Source: Nocardia sputorum
GTDB lineage: Bacteria; Actinomycetota; Actinomycetes; Mycobacteriales; Mycobacteriaceae
Length of the DNA stretch: 64,000 bases
Direction of reading: 5' to 3'
Assembly (NCBI RefSeq): GCF_027924405.1
Contig: NZ_AP026978.1
Coordinates: forward strand, 6,758,001-6,822,000
Shown: positions 8,239 to 17,662 of the stretch, in pieces
Numbering within the stretch: position 1 is the stretch's first letter
Layout: each line of letters begins with the position of its first letter
Notes under the pieces: model-generated
Told to the model about the DNA's origin: nothing
Databases searched by the model: none
The model's input: only the letters and a program-made list of their open reading frames with translations
Program-made: the position numbers and the translations under genes

Positions 8239-9918
8239 ATGCGGACTCGGGTGGTGGACCATCTGGTGCGAGCGGTCTCGGCGTTGGGCGTGCGCCACAT
8301 CTTCGGGGTGGACGGCGCCAATATCGAGGACCTGTACGACGCGATCTTCGACGCGCCGGAGCACGTCACCGGAGTGGTCGCCAAACACGAGTTCTCGGCG
8401 GCCACCATGGCCGACGGGTACGCCCGCAGCACGGGCGGACTCGGCGTGGTCGCGGCGACCTCGGGCGGCGGCGCGATGAATCTCGTTGCCGGACTGGCCG
8501 AATCGTTCGCCTCGCGGGTGCCGGTGCTCGCACTGGTCGGCCAGCCTCCGACCGTCCTGGAAGGCAACGGCGCGTTCCAGGACACCAGCGGACGCGCGGG
8601 CGCGATCGACGCTGTTCGCTTGTTCGGCGCGGTCAGCACCTATTGCGCCCGCGTGGAGGCCGCCGCCGATCTGCCGGATCGGCTGGACCGGGCGGTGCGG
8701 GCCGCCCGGCGCGGCGGCCCGGCGGTGCTGCTGCTGCCCAAAGACGTGCAGCAGGCGGACGCGGGCGACCTGGCGCCGTGGCGCCCCGCACCGCGGACGC
8801 ATCGGTCGGACGAAGCCGGGATCGCCCGCGTCCGCGCCGCGCTCGACTCGGCCCGGCACACCGGCAAGATCGTCGTCATCGCCGGCGATCAGGTCGCGCG
8901 CGACGACGCGCGCGCCGAACTGGCCCGCCTGGCCACCGCCCTGGACGCCGCGGTGGGTGTCGCGCCGGACGCGAAAGACACCTACGACAACACCGATCCG
9001 GCCTTCTGCGGTGTCACGGGCAGCATGGGTCACCCGGAACTGGCGGCGGCCATCCGGTCCTCGGCCTTGTGCCTGCTGGTCGGCACCCGGATGCCGGTTC
9101 CCGCCCGCGCAGGCTCGGAGACCGCGCTCGCCGAACGCACGGTCGCGAGCATCGGTGTGGCGCCGCCTTTCCTGCCCGCCATTCACGCCACCAGCACCGA
9201 TCTTTCGTCCACGCTCGCGCAACTCGCCGACGAACTGGACGACGGCAGCACCGGATCCGAACGCGTGCGCGCGGCGCAACCGCTGACCTCGCTGCGCGTA
9301 CCCGCCTCCGCCGGTCCCGGCCTGCGTTATCGGGAAGCGGTCGAGACGATCGACGCGGTATTGCCGGACGGCACCGATGTGTTCGCGGACGCGGGCAACA
9401 CCGGCGCGGCCGTCGTGCACCATCTCCGGGTCCCGCGGGACGGGCGGTTTGTGGTCGCCCTCGGCATGGGCGGGATGGGGTACGCGTTCGGCGCGGGCAT
9501 CGGGTCCGCCTTCGCGCGAGCGGACGGCGTCCGCCGGACGGTGGTCATCGCCGGTGACGGGTCGTTCTACATGCACGGAATGGAGTTGCACACCGCGATC
9601 GAGCACGCCCTTCCGGTCACCTTCGTCGTGCTGAACAACAACGCGCACGCCATGTGCGTGACCAGGGAGCAGCTGTACTACCGGGATCGCTACAGCTTCA
9701 ACCGATTCCGCCCGGCCTACCTGGGCGCGGGCATCGCCGCGATGTTCCCCGGCCTGCCCGCGTTCTCGGTGCACACCGTCGGCGATCTCGCCGCCGCGCT
9801 GCGGCACTGCCTGGAAACCGAGGGACCGTCGTTCCTTTCGATCGAGTGCGATCCCGACGAGATCCCGCCGTTCCTGCCGTTCCTGACCACCGTGGAGCGA
9901 ACCCGCAGCCACAACTGA
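8239..9918 (+). CDS. Thiamine-diphosphate-dependent enzyme (acetolactate synthase/decarboxylase family)
   Basis: A 559-residue ThDP enzyme with the three usual domains: pyrimidine-binding (residues 1-170), central (about 185-320) and cofactor-binding (about 350-540). The catalytic Glu is E51 in VVAKHEFSAATMADGYAR. The ThDP/Mg motif starts GDGSFYMHG at residue 439 and ends VVLNNNAHAM. AAAGGAG six bases upstream sets the ATG at 8239. There is no small subunit gene nearby, and the context is a possible secondary-metabolism operon, so I do not call it IlvB. Decarboxylation or carboligation of a 2-keto acid is the family chemistry; the substrate is open. Confidence 0.88.
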   Translation: MRTRVVDHLVRAVSALGVRHIFGVDGANIEDLYDAIFDAPEHVTGVVAKHEFSAATMADGYARSTGGLGVVAATSGGGAMNLVAGLAESFASRVPVLALVGQPPTVLEGNGAFQDTSGRAGAIDAVRLFGAVSTYCARVEAAADLPDRLDRAVRAARRGGPAVLLLPKDVQQADAGDLAPWRPAPRTHRSDEAGIARVRAALDSARHTGKIVVIAGDQVARDDARAELARLATALDAAVGVAPDAKDTYDNTDPAFCGVTGSMGHPELAAAIRSSALCLLVGTRMPVPARAGSETALAERTVASIGVAPPFLPAIHATSTDLSSTLAQLADELDDGSTGSERVRAAQPLTSLRVPASAGPGLRYREAVETIDAVLPDGTDVFADAGNTGAAVVHHLRVPRDGRFVVALGMGGMGYAFGAGIGSAFARADGVRRTVVIAGDGSFYMHGMELHTAIEHALPVTFVVLNNNAHAMCVTREQLYYRDRYSFNRFRPAYLGAGIAAMFPGLPAFSVHTVGDLAAALRHCLETEGPSFLSIECDPDEIPPFLPFLTTVERTRSHN

Positions 9919-9947
9919 ACGCCCCGCACAACCCGAAGGAGTACCCC

Positions 9948-10607
9948 GTGACGACAAGTTCCCTCCCTGCCCTCAGTGACATCCCGGAGCAGGCCGTGCC
10001 GGGCGTGCTCCGCATCGAGAACTCCGACAAGGACGCGACCACGCCGATCATCATGGACATGCTGCGGTCGGTGTATCCGCATGACCAGATCTACGGCGAT
10101 TACTGTCCGGTGCAGGGCTATATCGCCGCGCCTCCCCGAGAGGTGTACGAATACCTCGCCGACACCAGGTCGCTGGAGGAGTGGACCTACAGCATGCGCG
10201 GGTTCGTCGAGACCGACGAACCCGGACTGTGGCTGGCCTATGACCGGCTGGGCGACGAGACCGAGATCTACACCCGCACCATCGCGAACCCCGACGCCAT
10301 GACCGTCGACTATCACTGCGCCTGGGACCAGTCACGGCACCTGTGGATGATCTACCTGCTGCGGGTGATCGACGCGCGAGTGGTGTTCGACAAGCCGGGG
10401 TCGGTGGTGCTGTGGATGAACTGCAAGCACCCCTTCTACGACGCGAATCCCTACCCCGAGACCGCGCCGCCCGAGCGGCCGGTGTGGGTCGGCGACTTCT
10501 GGGAGATGTTCTCGGCGGGTCATCAGCTGGAGATGGACAACCTCAAGGCCATCTGCGAGTACCGGGCCGCGCACGACCTGCCCATCAAGCCCGACTGGAT
10601 GAAATGA
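9948..10607 (+). CDS. SRPBCC superfamily protein
   Basis: A 219-residue protein with the helix-grip opening GYIAAPPREVYEYLADTRSL (near residue 65) and a Trp-rich body (SLEEWTYSMRGF, AWDQSRHLWMIYLLR). The SRPBCC fold makes a deep hydrophobic pocket used by polyketide cyclases, START-like lipid binders and the alpha-subunit of Rieske oxygenases. Here no Rieske or iron site is visible. GTG at 9948 has AAGGAG seven bases upstream. It sits 29 bp after the ThDP enzyme and 1 bp before the KAS III-like gene, so a role in binding or shaping a shared intermediate is inferred. Confidence 0.75.
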   Translation: MTTSSLPALSDIPEQAVPGVLRIENSDKDATTPIIMDMLRSVYPHDQIYGDYCPVQGYIAAPPREVYEYLADTRSLEEWTYSMRGFVETDEPGLWLAYDRLGDETEIYTRTIANPDAMTVDYHCAWDQSRHLWMIYLLRVIDARVVFDKPGSVVLWMNCKHPFYDANPYPETAPPERPVWVGDFWEMFSAGHQLEMDNLKAICEYRAAHDLPIKPDWMK

Positions 10608-10608
10608 G

Positions 10609-11643
10609 ATGGCATTGAGCACCCAGAATTTGCCGCAGGTCAGTCTCGTCGACGTGGCCTCGTATCTGCCCGGCGAGCCGGTCGGCACCGAGTACTTCAC
10701 GCAATTCGCGCGCTCGGACCGGATGGCGAAGAACGTCATGTTCCGCGCGCCGAAGGGCCGCCACCACGTGGGGCGCGACGAGACCGCCGTGGACATGGTC
10801 GAACGTGCCGTCGCACCGCTGATCGAGCGCAACGGCGCCGACGCGATCGCCGAGGTCGACGTGCTGATCACGCACACCCAGCTGCCGGACAACCCGGTGC
10901 TCGGCTGTGGCCCCGAGGTGGCGCGCCGGCTCGGCATCCGTCCGTCCTACGTCTACGACGTGCACAACGGCGGATGCGCCGCGTTCGTGCACATGATGGC
11001 GATGGCCCGCATGATCTTGCAGACCACCCCGGCCCGCACCGCGCTGATCGCGGCGACGCAGAACTGCGCGGGACCGGTGTTCACCCAAACCGAGATCCGC
11101 AAGCTGGCCCAGGCCCCGGTGCCCGGCGACGGCTGCGGAGTGGGGCTGCTGCGCAAGGACGACAGCGCGCCGATTCTCGACGTCGAATGCCGCACCTATC
11201 CCGAGTTCGCCGGAGACATGGAGTTCTCCACCAACGGCGAGCGCAAGTATTGGGAGCCGGGCGAGGGCCAAGGGTGCGTCAGCTTCACCGAGTCCAAGGT
11301 GACCAAGGTGTTCGCCCGGGGCAACCGGCTGGTTCCGGAAGTGGCGCTGGCGGTGTGCGATCGGCTCGGCGTGCGTGGACGCGACGTCGACACGTTCGTC
11401 ACCAATCAGCCCAACCGGCTGTTCCTGCGTAACTGGCACGACGCGCTGGAGCTGCCCGCGCAGCGGCATCCCGACACCTTCGACTCCTGCGGCAACCTGT
11501 TCGCCGCGGGCATCCCGGTGACACTGGACGTGGAGAACCGGGCGGGACGGCTGCCCAACGGATCGCTGGTGCTGCTGGCCGGGTTCGCGCACGCGGGCGA
11601 CTTCGCGGGCGCGGCCGCCGTTCGCTGGGGAGCCGCGCGATGA
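10609..11643 (+). CDS. 3-oxoacyl-ACP synthase III-like protein with His-to-Asn active-site change
   Basis: A 344-residue thiolase-fold protein of the FabH/KAS III group. The nucleophile is Cys123 in NGGCAAFV and the usual Asn is Asn296 in DSCGNLFAAGIP. The catalytic His expected 30 residues before that Asn, in the HQAN block, is Asn266 (TNQPNRLFL). Loss of this His suggests that it does not do the normal malonyl decarboxylation and may instead transfer an acyl group, as in known KAS III-like acyltransferases of natural-product pathways. It overlaps the aminotransferase gene by four bases. It is not the fatty-acid FabH. Confidence 0.85.
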   Translation: MALSTQNLPQVSLVDVASYLPGEPVGTEYFTQFARSDRMAKNVMFRAPKGRHHVGRDETAVDMVERAVAPLIERNGADAIAEVDVLITHTQLPDNPVLGCGPEVARRLGIRPSYVYDVHNGGCAAFVHMMAMARMILQTTPARTALIAATQNCAGPVFTQTEIRKLAQAPVPGDGCGVGLLRKDDSAPILDVECRTYPEFAGDMEFSTNGERKYWEPGEGQGCVSFTESKVTKVFARGNRLVPEVALAVCDRLGVRGRDVDTFVTNQPNRLFLRNWHDALELPAQRHPDTFDSCGNLFAAGIPVTLDVENRAGRLPNGSLVLLAGFAHAGDFAGAAAVRWGAAR

Positions 11644-12677
11644 GCGTGCGCGTCGTCGACGGCACCCGGCCCTCTCGCCGGCACCAGGTATCCCGGGTGC
11701 CGCCCCGCTTCGACCTCACCCTGAGCGAGAATCCGTTCCCACCGCTGCCTTCGGTGCTGCGGGCGGTGCACATGACGCTGGCTCAGGCCAACCGATACCC
11801 GGAGTTCCTGCCGCGTCGGCTGCCGTCGCTGATCGCCGGGCATGTGGGTGTTCGGGCGGATCAGGTGGTGGTCGGCTCGGGGGCGACCGGCGTGGCCCTG
11901 CAGATCCTGCAGACGCTCACCACGCCGGGAAAAGAGATCGTCTACAGCGCGCCGACGTTCGACGGGTATCCGATCATGGCCGAGATGGCCGGGCTCGAGG
12001 CGGTGCCGGTGCCGCTGAACGCGGCGGGCGATCAGGACCTGCGGGCGATGCGGCATGCCGTCGACCGGCGCACCGCACTGGTCGTGGTGTGCCGTCCGCA
12101 CAATCCCACCGGAACGGTGCTTCCGGCGGACGAGTTGAAGGCGTTCCTCTCCGACGTGCCTGCCCGTGTCCCGGTGCTTCTCGATGAGGCGTACGTCGAG
12201 TTCCTCGGGGCGGCGGAGTACATCGACCCGCTGGCATTGATCGCGAAACACCCCAACCTGCTCGTCCTGCGGACTTTCTCGAAGGCGTACGGATTGGCCG
12301 GGCTGCGGATCGGTTACGCCTTCGGCAGGCCCGAGCTGATCGCGCACGTGAGCAAGCTGCAACTCCCCTTCGGGATGAGCGCGGCAGCGGTGGCCGCGGT
12401 CGCCGCCTCCTACGCCGCCGAACCCGAGCTCGCCGCGCGCACCTTCCGCATCACCGAGGAGCGGGACGCGCTCCGGGCCGCACTGATGGCTCGCGGATTC
12501 GCGATACCGGAAAGTCGCGCCAACTTCCTGTACATCCCCGGGCCGGGCACCGTCACCGCGCTGCGCCGCGCGGGGATCGCCGCGAAGTCCTATCCGGACG
12601 GCAGCGCGCGGATCGCCGTCGGCGATCCCTCCGCAGACCACGCGGTTCTCCAAGCGCTTTCGACGCACGCCCGCTGA
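11640..12677 (+). CDS. PLP-dependent aminotransferase, HisC-like (class I/II)
   Basis: A 345-residue fold-type I aminotransferase. The PLP Lys is Lys215 in TFSKAYGLAGLRIGYA. The nucleotide-loop region is VGSGATGVALQ, and CRPHNPTGT and LLDEAYVEF supply the Asn, Asp and Tyr that hold PLP. It resembles histidinol-phosphate and aromatic aminotransferases in length and motifs, but lies in no his operon. The ATG overlaps the KAS III-like stop (ATGA), so the two are probably made together. It could aminate or deaminate an intermediate of the 8.2-13.2 kb pathway. Confidence 0.88.
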   Translation: MSVRVVDGTRPSRRHQVSRVPPRFDLTLSENPFPPLPSVLRAVHMTLAQANRYPEFLPRRLPSLIAGHVGVRADQVVVGSGATGVALQILQTLTTPGKEIVYSAPTFDGYPIMAEMAGLEAVPVPLNAAGDQDLRAMRHAVDRRTALVVVCRPHNPTGTVLPADELKAFLSDVPARVPVLLDEAYVEFLGAAEYIDPLALIAKHPNLLVLRTFSKAYGLAGLRIGYAFGRPELIAHVSKLQLPFGMSAAAVAAVAASYAAEPELAARTFRITEERDALRAALMARGFAIPESRANFLYIPGPGTVTALRRAGIAAKSYPDGSARIAVGDPSADHAVLQALSTHAR

Positions 12678-12792
12678 ATTCGGGGCCGTGCCTCGACAAC
12701 GACTCGCGGACCGGATGTCCTGTGCAGGAGATCCGCCGTCTGTGCACGTCGGGAGGTTTGGAGCGGCCTGTCCGAGGTGATTCGATCGAGGG

Positions 12793-13176
12793 ATGTGGGG
12801 CGAATTCGAGGTCAACGCGGCGCCCGCGCACGGGACCGCGAGTCGTGTGCTGTTCCGGCTCGCCGTGGGGCGATGGGCGTTCATCCTGCGCCAGACGCTC
12901 ATCGAGCCCGGCGGCACCAGCGGGTGGCATTACCACGACGGGACACTGTTCGTGCTGGTAGCGCGGGGAACCCTGGATCACCCCGGCGCGGACTGCGCGC
13001 CGGTCGCCTATCGGCGGTGGCGGGTCTTCCGGGAACCGCGCGGGCCGCGCTACCCGCACGTGGCCCGCAACGCCGGGACCGCGCCGGTACTGCTGTGCGT
13101 GCTCTACATCACTCCGGTCGGCAGCCCGCTGTCGCGCAGTGTCGCACCGCCGCCGTGTGCGGAAGACATGGAGTGA
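12793..13176 (+). CDS. Cupin-like protein
   Basis: A 127-residue protein with one cupin motif: EPGGTSGWHYHDGTLFVLVA (residues 37-56), giving two His ligands in WHYHD, and a later ARNAGTAPVLL. The ATG at 12793 follows GAGGG closely, a weak site. It is 115 bp after the aminotransferase in the same direction, so it may or may not belong to that operon. Metal-binding isomerase, oxygenase or ligand-binding roles are all possible. Confidence 0.65.
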   Translation: MWGEFEVNAAPAHGTASRVLFRLAVGRWAFILRQTLIEPGGTSGWHYHDGTLFVLVARGTLDHPGADCAPVAYRRWRVFREPRGPRYPHVARNAGTAPVLLCVLYITPVGSPLSRSVAPPPCAEDME

Positions 13177-13253
13177 GCCTCGTCGTGCTCGGCACGCTGC
13201 GAATGCGCGCGGCTATGGGCTGGCCGACCGCGGCCCGGCGCGTGCGGCCGACC

Positions 13254-13661
13254 TCAGCCTGCCGGTTGGCAGGCGTCGCGGAGTGAGCAGGCGCCGCAGG
13301 AGTTGCCGCAGCCACCGGTCTCCGGGGGCGGCGCGATGGCGGCGGCCGCCTGCGCCGCGGCGTTCGCGCCCGCGCCGAGGGTGAACAACGCGACCACGGC
13401 GGTGACGCCCGCGACCAGCAGCGAGACCACGCCGCCCGCGGCCAGCCCGACCAGTCCACCGGCGAACAGCAGCGCTCCGGCCGCGATCGAGGTGGGCGCG
13501 GCGACCCGGTTGGCGACGCGGAAGGTCTCGTCCGTGGACAGCGCGGCCTCGGTGTGGACGCCGAAGAAACGATTGCGGGGCAACCGGCCGGTCAGTCCGA
13601 GTGCGCCGGTTGCGACGGCCACGACGGCCGGCACGAACAGGACGAGAGCGACGACGAACAC
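13254..13661 (-). CDS. SdpI-family membrane protein with cysteine-rich tail
   Basis: A 135-residue protein with three hydrophobic helices and the SdpI-family motif GLTGRLPRNRFFGVHTEAAL followed by ANRVAAPTS. The tail (residues 113-135) has five cysteines in GGCGNSCGACSLRDAC, which is unusual for the family and may bind metal or form disulfides. The start is GTG at 13661. It is divergent from leuS, the place where mycobacteria also have a small membrane protein (Rv0039c region). Confidence 0.8.
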   Translation of the reverse strand: MFVVALVLFVPAVVAVATGALGLTGRLPRNRFFGVHTEAALSTDETFRVANRVAAPTSIAAGALLFAGGLVGLAAGGVVSLLVAGVTAVVALFTLGAGANAAAQAAAAIAPPPETGGCGNSCGACSLRDACQPAG

Positions 13662-13825
13662 CCATGCAGGCTAGCGCATCGGTGCCGCCGCGCCGCCGAC
13701 GGGCGGTGCGACGGCGGACACGTCCGCAAAGTCCAGGCCAGCCCGATTTCCGGTCCATCGGAGGGGACGTTCTACCCTGATAGACGAAGTTTGTCGGGGA
13801 TCGGCGACCACAAGAAGGCAGGACC

Positions 13826-16672
13826 GTGCAAGACACACGTGCAACCGAAAGCGATGTACCAGAGCACCGGTACAACGCGGAGCTTGCCGGCCGCATCGAG
13901 CGCCGGTGGCAGCGGACGTGGGACGAACGCGGAACCTTCCACGCGCCGAACCCCGTGGGGCCGCTGGCCGGCCCCACCCCGGCCGACAAGCTGTTCATCC
14001 AGGACATGTTCCCGTACCCGTCCGGCGCGGGCCTGCACGTCGGGCATCCGCTCGGCTATATCGCCACCGACGTCTTCGCGCGCTACCACCGGATGCACGG
14101 CCGCAACGTGCTGCACGCCCTGGGCTACGACGCCTTCGGCCTGCCCGCCGAGCAGTACGCGGTGCAGACCGGCGCGCACCCGCGCGACACCACCGAGTCG
14201 AACATCGCCACGATGCAGCGCCAGCTGGACCGCCTCGGCCTGGGCCACGACCGGCGCCGCTCGTTCGCGACCACCGATCCCGAGTACTACCGCTGGACGC
14301 AGTGGATCTTCCTGCGGATCTACAACGCGTGGTTCGACACCGAACTGAACCGGGCCCGCCCGATCGCCGAGCTGGCGGCCGAGTTCGCCTCCGGCGCGCG
14401 GGCCGTCGCGGACGGCCGGTCCTGGGACACGATGTCGGCGGCCGAGCGCGGCGCGCTGTTGGACTCGCACCGGCTGGTGTATCAGACCGATTCGGTGGTC
14501 AATTGGTGCCCCGGCCTGGGCACCGTGCTGGCCAACGAGGAAGTCACCGCCGACGGCCGCAGCGAGCGCGGCAACTTCCCGGTGTTCCGGAAGCGGCTGC
14601 GGCAGTGGATGATGCGCATCACCGCCTATTCGGATCGGCTGGTCGACGACCTGGACCGGCTGGACTGGCCGGAGAACGTGAAGTCCATGCAGCGCAACTG
14701 GATCGGACGATCCCGCGGCGCGCAGGTGAAGTTCGACGCCGACGGCGAGCAGATCGAGGTCTTCACCACCCGGCCCGACACCCTGTTCGGCGCCACCTAC
14801 GTCGTGCTCGCGCCGGAACACGAGCTGGTCGACAAGCTCACCGCGCCCGCGTGGCCGGCGAACACCGACCCGCGCTGGACCAACGGCGGCGCCGCCACCC
14901 CGGCCGACGCCGTCGCGGCCTACCGCAAGTCGATCGCGGCCAAGTCCGATCTGGAGCGCCAGGAGAACAAGGAGAAGACCGGCGTCTTCCTGGGCAACTA
15001 CGCGATCAACCCGGCCGACGGCAAGGCCGTGCCGATCTTCATCGCCGACTACGTGCTGAGCAGCTACGGCACCGGCGCGATCATGGCCGTTCCCGGGCAC
15101 GACCACCGCGACTGGGAGTTCGCGTCCGTCCTCGGGCTGCCGATCGTCGAGGTGATCAGCGGCGGCGACCTGGCGAAGGGCGCGCACGCGGGCGAGGGCG
15201 TGCTGGTGAACTCCGGCTATCTCGACGGCATGTCCGTCGAGGAGGCCAAAGCGGCGATGATCGCCCGGCTGGAGGCCGACGGCCACGGTAAGGGCACCAT
15301 CCAGTACAAACTGCGCGACTGGTTGTTCGCCCGTCAGCGCTACTGGGGTGAGCCCTTCCCGATCGTGTACGACGAGCAGGGCGCTCCGCACGCGCTGCCG
15401 GAGTCGATGCTGCCGGTCTCGCTGCCGGAGCTGGACGACTTCGCTCCGGTGACCTTCGATCCGGACGACGCGGATTCCGAGCCGTCCCCGCCGCTGGCCA
15501 AGGCGACCGACTGGGTGGAAGTCGAACTGGACCTGGGCGACGGGCCGAAGCGCTACCGCCGCGACACCAACGTCATGCCGCAGTGGGCGGGCAGTTCCTG
15601 GTACGAGATCCGCTACGCCGACCCGACGAACGCGGAAACGTTCTGCGCGAAGGAGAACGAGGCGTATTGGCTGGGCCCGCGCACCGACGTCGGCGGACCG
15701 GACGATCCGGGCGGCGTCGACCTGTACGTCGGCGGCGTCGAGCACGCGGTGCTGCACCTGCTGTACGCCCGGTTCTGGCAGAAGGTGCTCTATGACCTGG
15801 GTGACGTGTCCGCGAGCGAGCCGTACCGGCGGCTGTTCAACCAGGGCTACATCCAGGCGCACGCCTACACCGACGAGCGCGGCGCGTACGTGCCCGCCGC
15901 CGAGGTGGTCGAGCGCGACGGCAAGTTCTTCTGGACCGACGCCACCGGCGCGGAGATCCCGGTGCGCCAGGAGTACGGCAAGATCGGCAAGTCGCTGAAG
16001 AACGCCATCTCGCCGGACGAGATGTGCGATCTGTACGGCGCGGACACCTTCCGCTTCTACGAGATGTCCATGGGTCCGCTGGACACCTCCCGGCCGTGGG
16101 CGACCAAGGACGTCGTCGGCGCGCACCGCTTCCTGCAGCGCGCTTGGCGTCTGGTGGTCGACGAGGAGTCCGGCGCGCTGCGGGTGACCGACGCCGAGCC
16201 GACCGGCGAGACGCTGCGCCTGCTGCACAAGACGATCGCGGGTGTGGACGAGGATTTCGCCGCGCTGCGCGACAACACGGCCGGCGCCAAGCTGATCGAG
16301 TTGACCAACCACCTGACCAAGAGCTACCCGGACGGCGCGCCGCGCTCGGTGGTGGAGCCGCTGGTGCTGATGCTGGCGCCGCTGGCCCCGCACATCGCCG
16401 AGGAATTGTGGGAACGCTTGGGCCACACCGCTTCACTGGCGCACGGCCCCTTCCCGGTCGCCGATCCGGCGCTGCTGGTCGAGGAGTCGGTGGAGTACCC
16501 GATCCAGGTCAACGGGAAGGTACGCAGCCGGGTTCAGGTGGCGGCCGACGCGGACAACGCGGTGATCGAGGCGGCCGCCCTGGCCGACGAGAAGATCGCC
16601 GCGCTGCTCAACGGAGCGGCGCCGCGCAAGCTGATCGTGGTGCCGGGCCGCCTGGTGAACATCGTCGCCTGA
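13826..16672 (+). CDS. leuS: Leucine-tRNA ligase
   Basis: A 948-residue class Ia aminoacyl-tRNA synthetase that charges tRNA-Leu. The HIGH motif is HVGH at 71-74 ([16 protein letters not shown]). The KMSKS motif is KIGKS at 719-723 ([16 protein letters not shown]), the form usual in mycobacteria and relatives. The CP1 editing domain spans about residues 240-460 and holds [11 protein letters not shown] and [21 protein letters not shown] at 13826 is preceded by AAGGCAGGA. Length and motifs are complete. Confidence 0.98.
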   Translation: MQDTRATESDVPEHRYNAELAGRIERRWQRTWDERGTFHAPNPVGPLAGPTPADKLFIQDMFPYPSGAGLHVGHPLGYIATDVFARYHRMHGRNVLHALGYDAFGLPAEQYAVQTGAHPRDTTESNIATMQRQLDRLGLGHDRRRSFATTDPEYYRWTQWIFLRIYNAWFDTELNRARPIAELAAEFASGARAVADGRSWDTMSAAERGALLDSHRLVYQTDSVVNWCPGLGTVLANEEVTADGRSERGNFPVFRKRLRQWMMRITAYSDRLVDDLDRLDWPENVKSMQRNWIGRSRGAQVKFDADGEQIEVFTTRPDTLFGATYVVLAPEHELVDKLTAPAWPANTDPRWTNGGAATPADAVAAYRKSIAAKSDLERQENKEKTGVFLGNYAINPADGKAVPIFIADYVLSSYGTGAIMAVPGHDHRDWEFASVLGLPIVEVISGGDLAKGAHAGEGVLVNSGYLDGMSVEEAKAAMIARLEADGHGKGTIQYKLRDWLFARQRYWGEPFPIVYDEQGAPHALPESMLPVSLPELDDFAPVTFDPDDADSEPSPPLAKATDWVEVELDLGDGPKRYRRDTNVMPQWAGSSWYEIRYADPTNAETFCAKENEAYWLGPRTDVGGPDDPGGVDLYVGGVEHAVLHLLYARFWQKVLYDLGDVSASEPYRRLFNQGYIQAHAYTDERGAYVPAAEVVERDGKFFWTDATGAEIPVRQEYGKIGKSLKNAISPDEMCDLYGADTFRFYEMSMGPLDTSRPWATKDVVGAHRFLQRAWRLVVDEESGALRVTDAEPTGETLRLLHKTIAGVDEDFAALRDNTAGAKLIELTNHLTKSYPDGAPRSVVEPLVLMLAPLAPHIAEELWERLGHTASLAHGPFPVADPALLVEESVEYPIQVNGKVRSRVQVAADADNAVIEAAALADEKIAALLNGAAPRKLIVVPGRLVNIVA

Positions 16673-16682
16673 CGGCTGGTCA

Positions 16683-16720
16683 GCGCGGCGGGAGCAGCTG
16701 AGCGAACGCTTCCGCCGCGC
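16683..16720. terminator. Hairpin terminator between leuS and the SDR gene
   Basis: Arms 16683-16695 and 16708-16720 (outer part GCGCGGCGG/CCGCCGCGC) form a 13-bp stem with one G-U pair and a 12-base loop. It lies between convergent genes. Confidence 0.65.
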
Positions 16721-16744
16721 GAGCGCCGCCGGGTGCGTCCGGGA

Positions 16745-17434
16745 TCAGTACGGCCGGAGCACGACCTCGGTGGGGTGCGCGTCGCGCGGAGTATCGATGG
16801 CGGAACGCACCGCGTAGGCCACCGTCTCGGGCGTGAGGAAGTCCTCGGCCCGGTATTCGCGTCCCTCGCCCGCGATGATCTCGCGCTGCATATCGGTGTC
16901 GATGCGCCCCGGGTGGATCGAGGTCACCCGCAATTCCGGCTCCTCCTGCCGCAACGCGTCACCGAAAGCGCGCAGCCCGAACTTGCTCGCCGCGTAGGAG
17001 GCCCAGCCCGCGTTGGCGCGCAGCCCCGCGCCGGAGTTGATCAGCACCACGTGGCCTCGGCCCGCCCGCAGCGCGGGCAGCAGCAGGCGGGTGAGTTCGG
17101 CGACCGCGACGAGATTGGCTTCCAATGTGTTTCGCCACTGATCGACGGTGGATTCCGCGATCGTGCCGAGATCGGCGATGCCCGCGTTGTGCACCAGCAC
17201 GTTCAGGCTCCCGATCGGCGCGGCCGCTTCGGCGAGCGCGGCGTAGTCGGTCAACTCCACCGGCCAGCCCTGCGCGGTGGGCAACTCCGCCAGGATGCCG
17301 CGCAGCGACTCCGCCGATCGCGCGCCGAGCAGCAGGTCGTGCGTGGGCGCGAGCGCGCGGGCGATCGCGGCGCCGAGGCCGCGGCTGGCGCCGGTGATCA
17401 ACGCGGTCGGTTTCGGGCTCGCGGCGGAAGTCAT
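16745..17434 (-). CDS. Short-chain dehydrogenase/reductase
   Basis: A 229-residue classical SDR. The cofactor motif is TGASRGLG (about residues 14-21), NNAG is replaced by HNAG (LVHNAGIAD), and the catalytic Ser-Tyr-Lys set is INSGAG followed by SYAASKFG. The family reduces or oxidises carbonyl/hydroxyl groups with NAD(P)H. ATG at 17434 (MTSAAS) is chosen over GTG nine bases upstream. It is convergent with leuS. Substrate unknown. Confidence 0.9.
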   Translation of the reverse strand: MTSAASPKPTALITGASRGLGAAIARALAPTHDLLLGARSAESLRGILAELPTAQGWPVELTDYAALAEAAAPIGSLNVLVHNAGIADLGTIAESTVDQWRNTLEANLVAVAELTRLLLPALRAGRGHVVLINSGAGLRANAGWASYAASKFGLRAFGDALRQEEPELRVTSIHPGRIDTDMQREIIAGEGREYRAEDFLTPETVAYAVRSAIDTPRDAHPTEVVLRPY

Positions 17435-17662
17435 GGGCCCCACCGTAACCGGCTGGGGAAAGAAGGCGTAAAAAGCGGTAGCACTGGACGAACGACTAGC
17501 GATGCAGGCTGAATCGAGGTGAGAATCTCGAGCAGCGAATCACGGACGGGGCGTGCGAAAGTGAGAACCGCCGAACAAGAACCGGCCACGGGCCGATCGG
17601 ATGGGGACGAAACGGACACCGCTGAGCGGGCATATCTGCGGGTGACATCGCAGAATAGGGGG

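Noticed and set aside
13772..16426. Long minus-strand open frame antisense to leuS
   Set aside because: It is a frame shadow typical of high-GC DNA; the encoded text has no domain while the plus strand is a full leucyl-tRNA synthetase.
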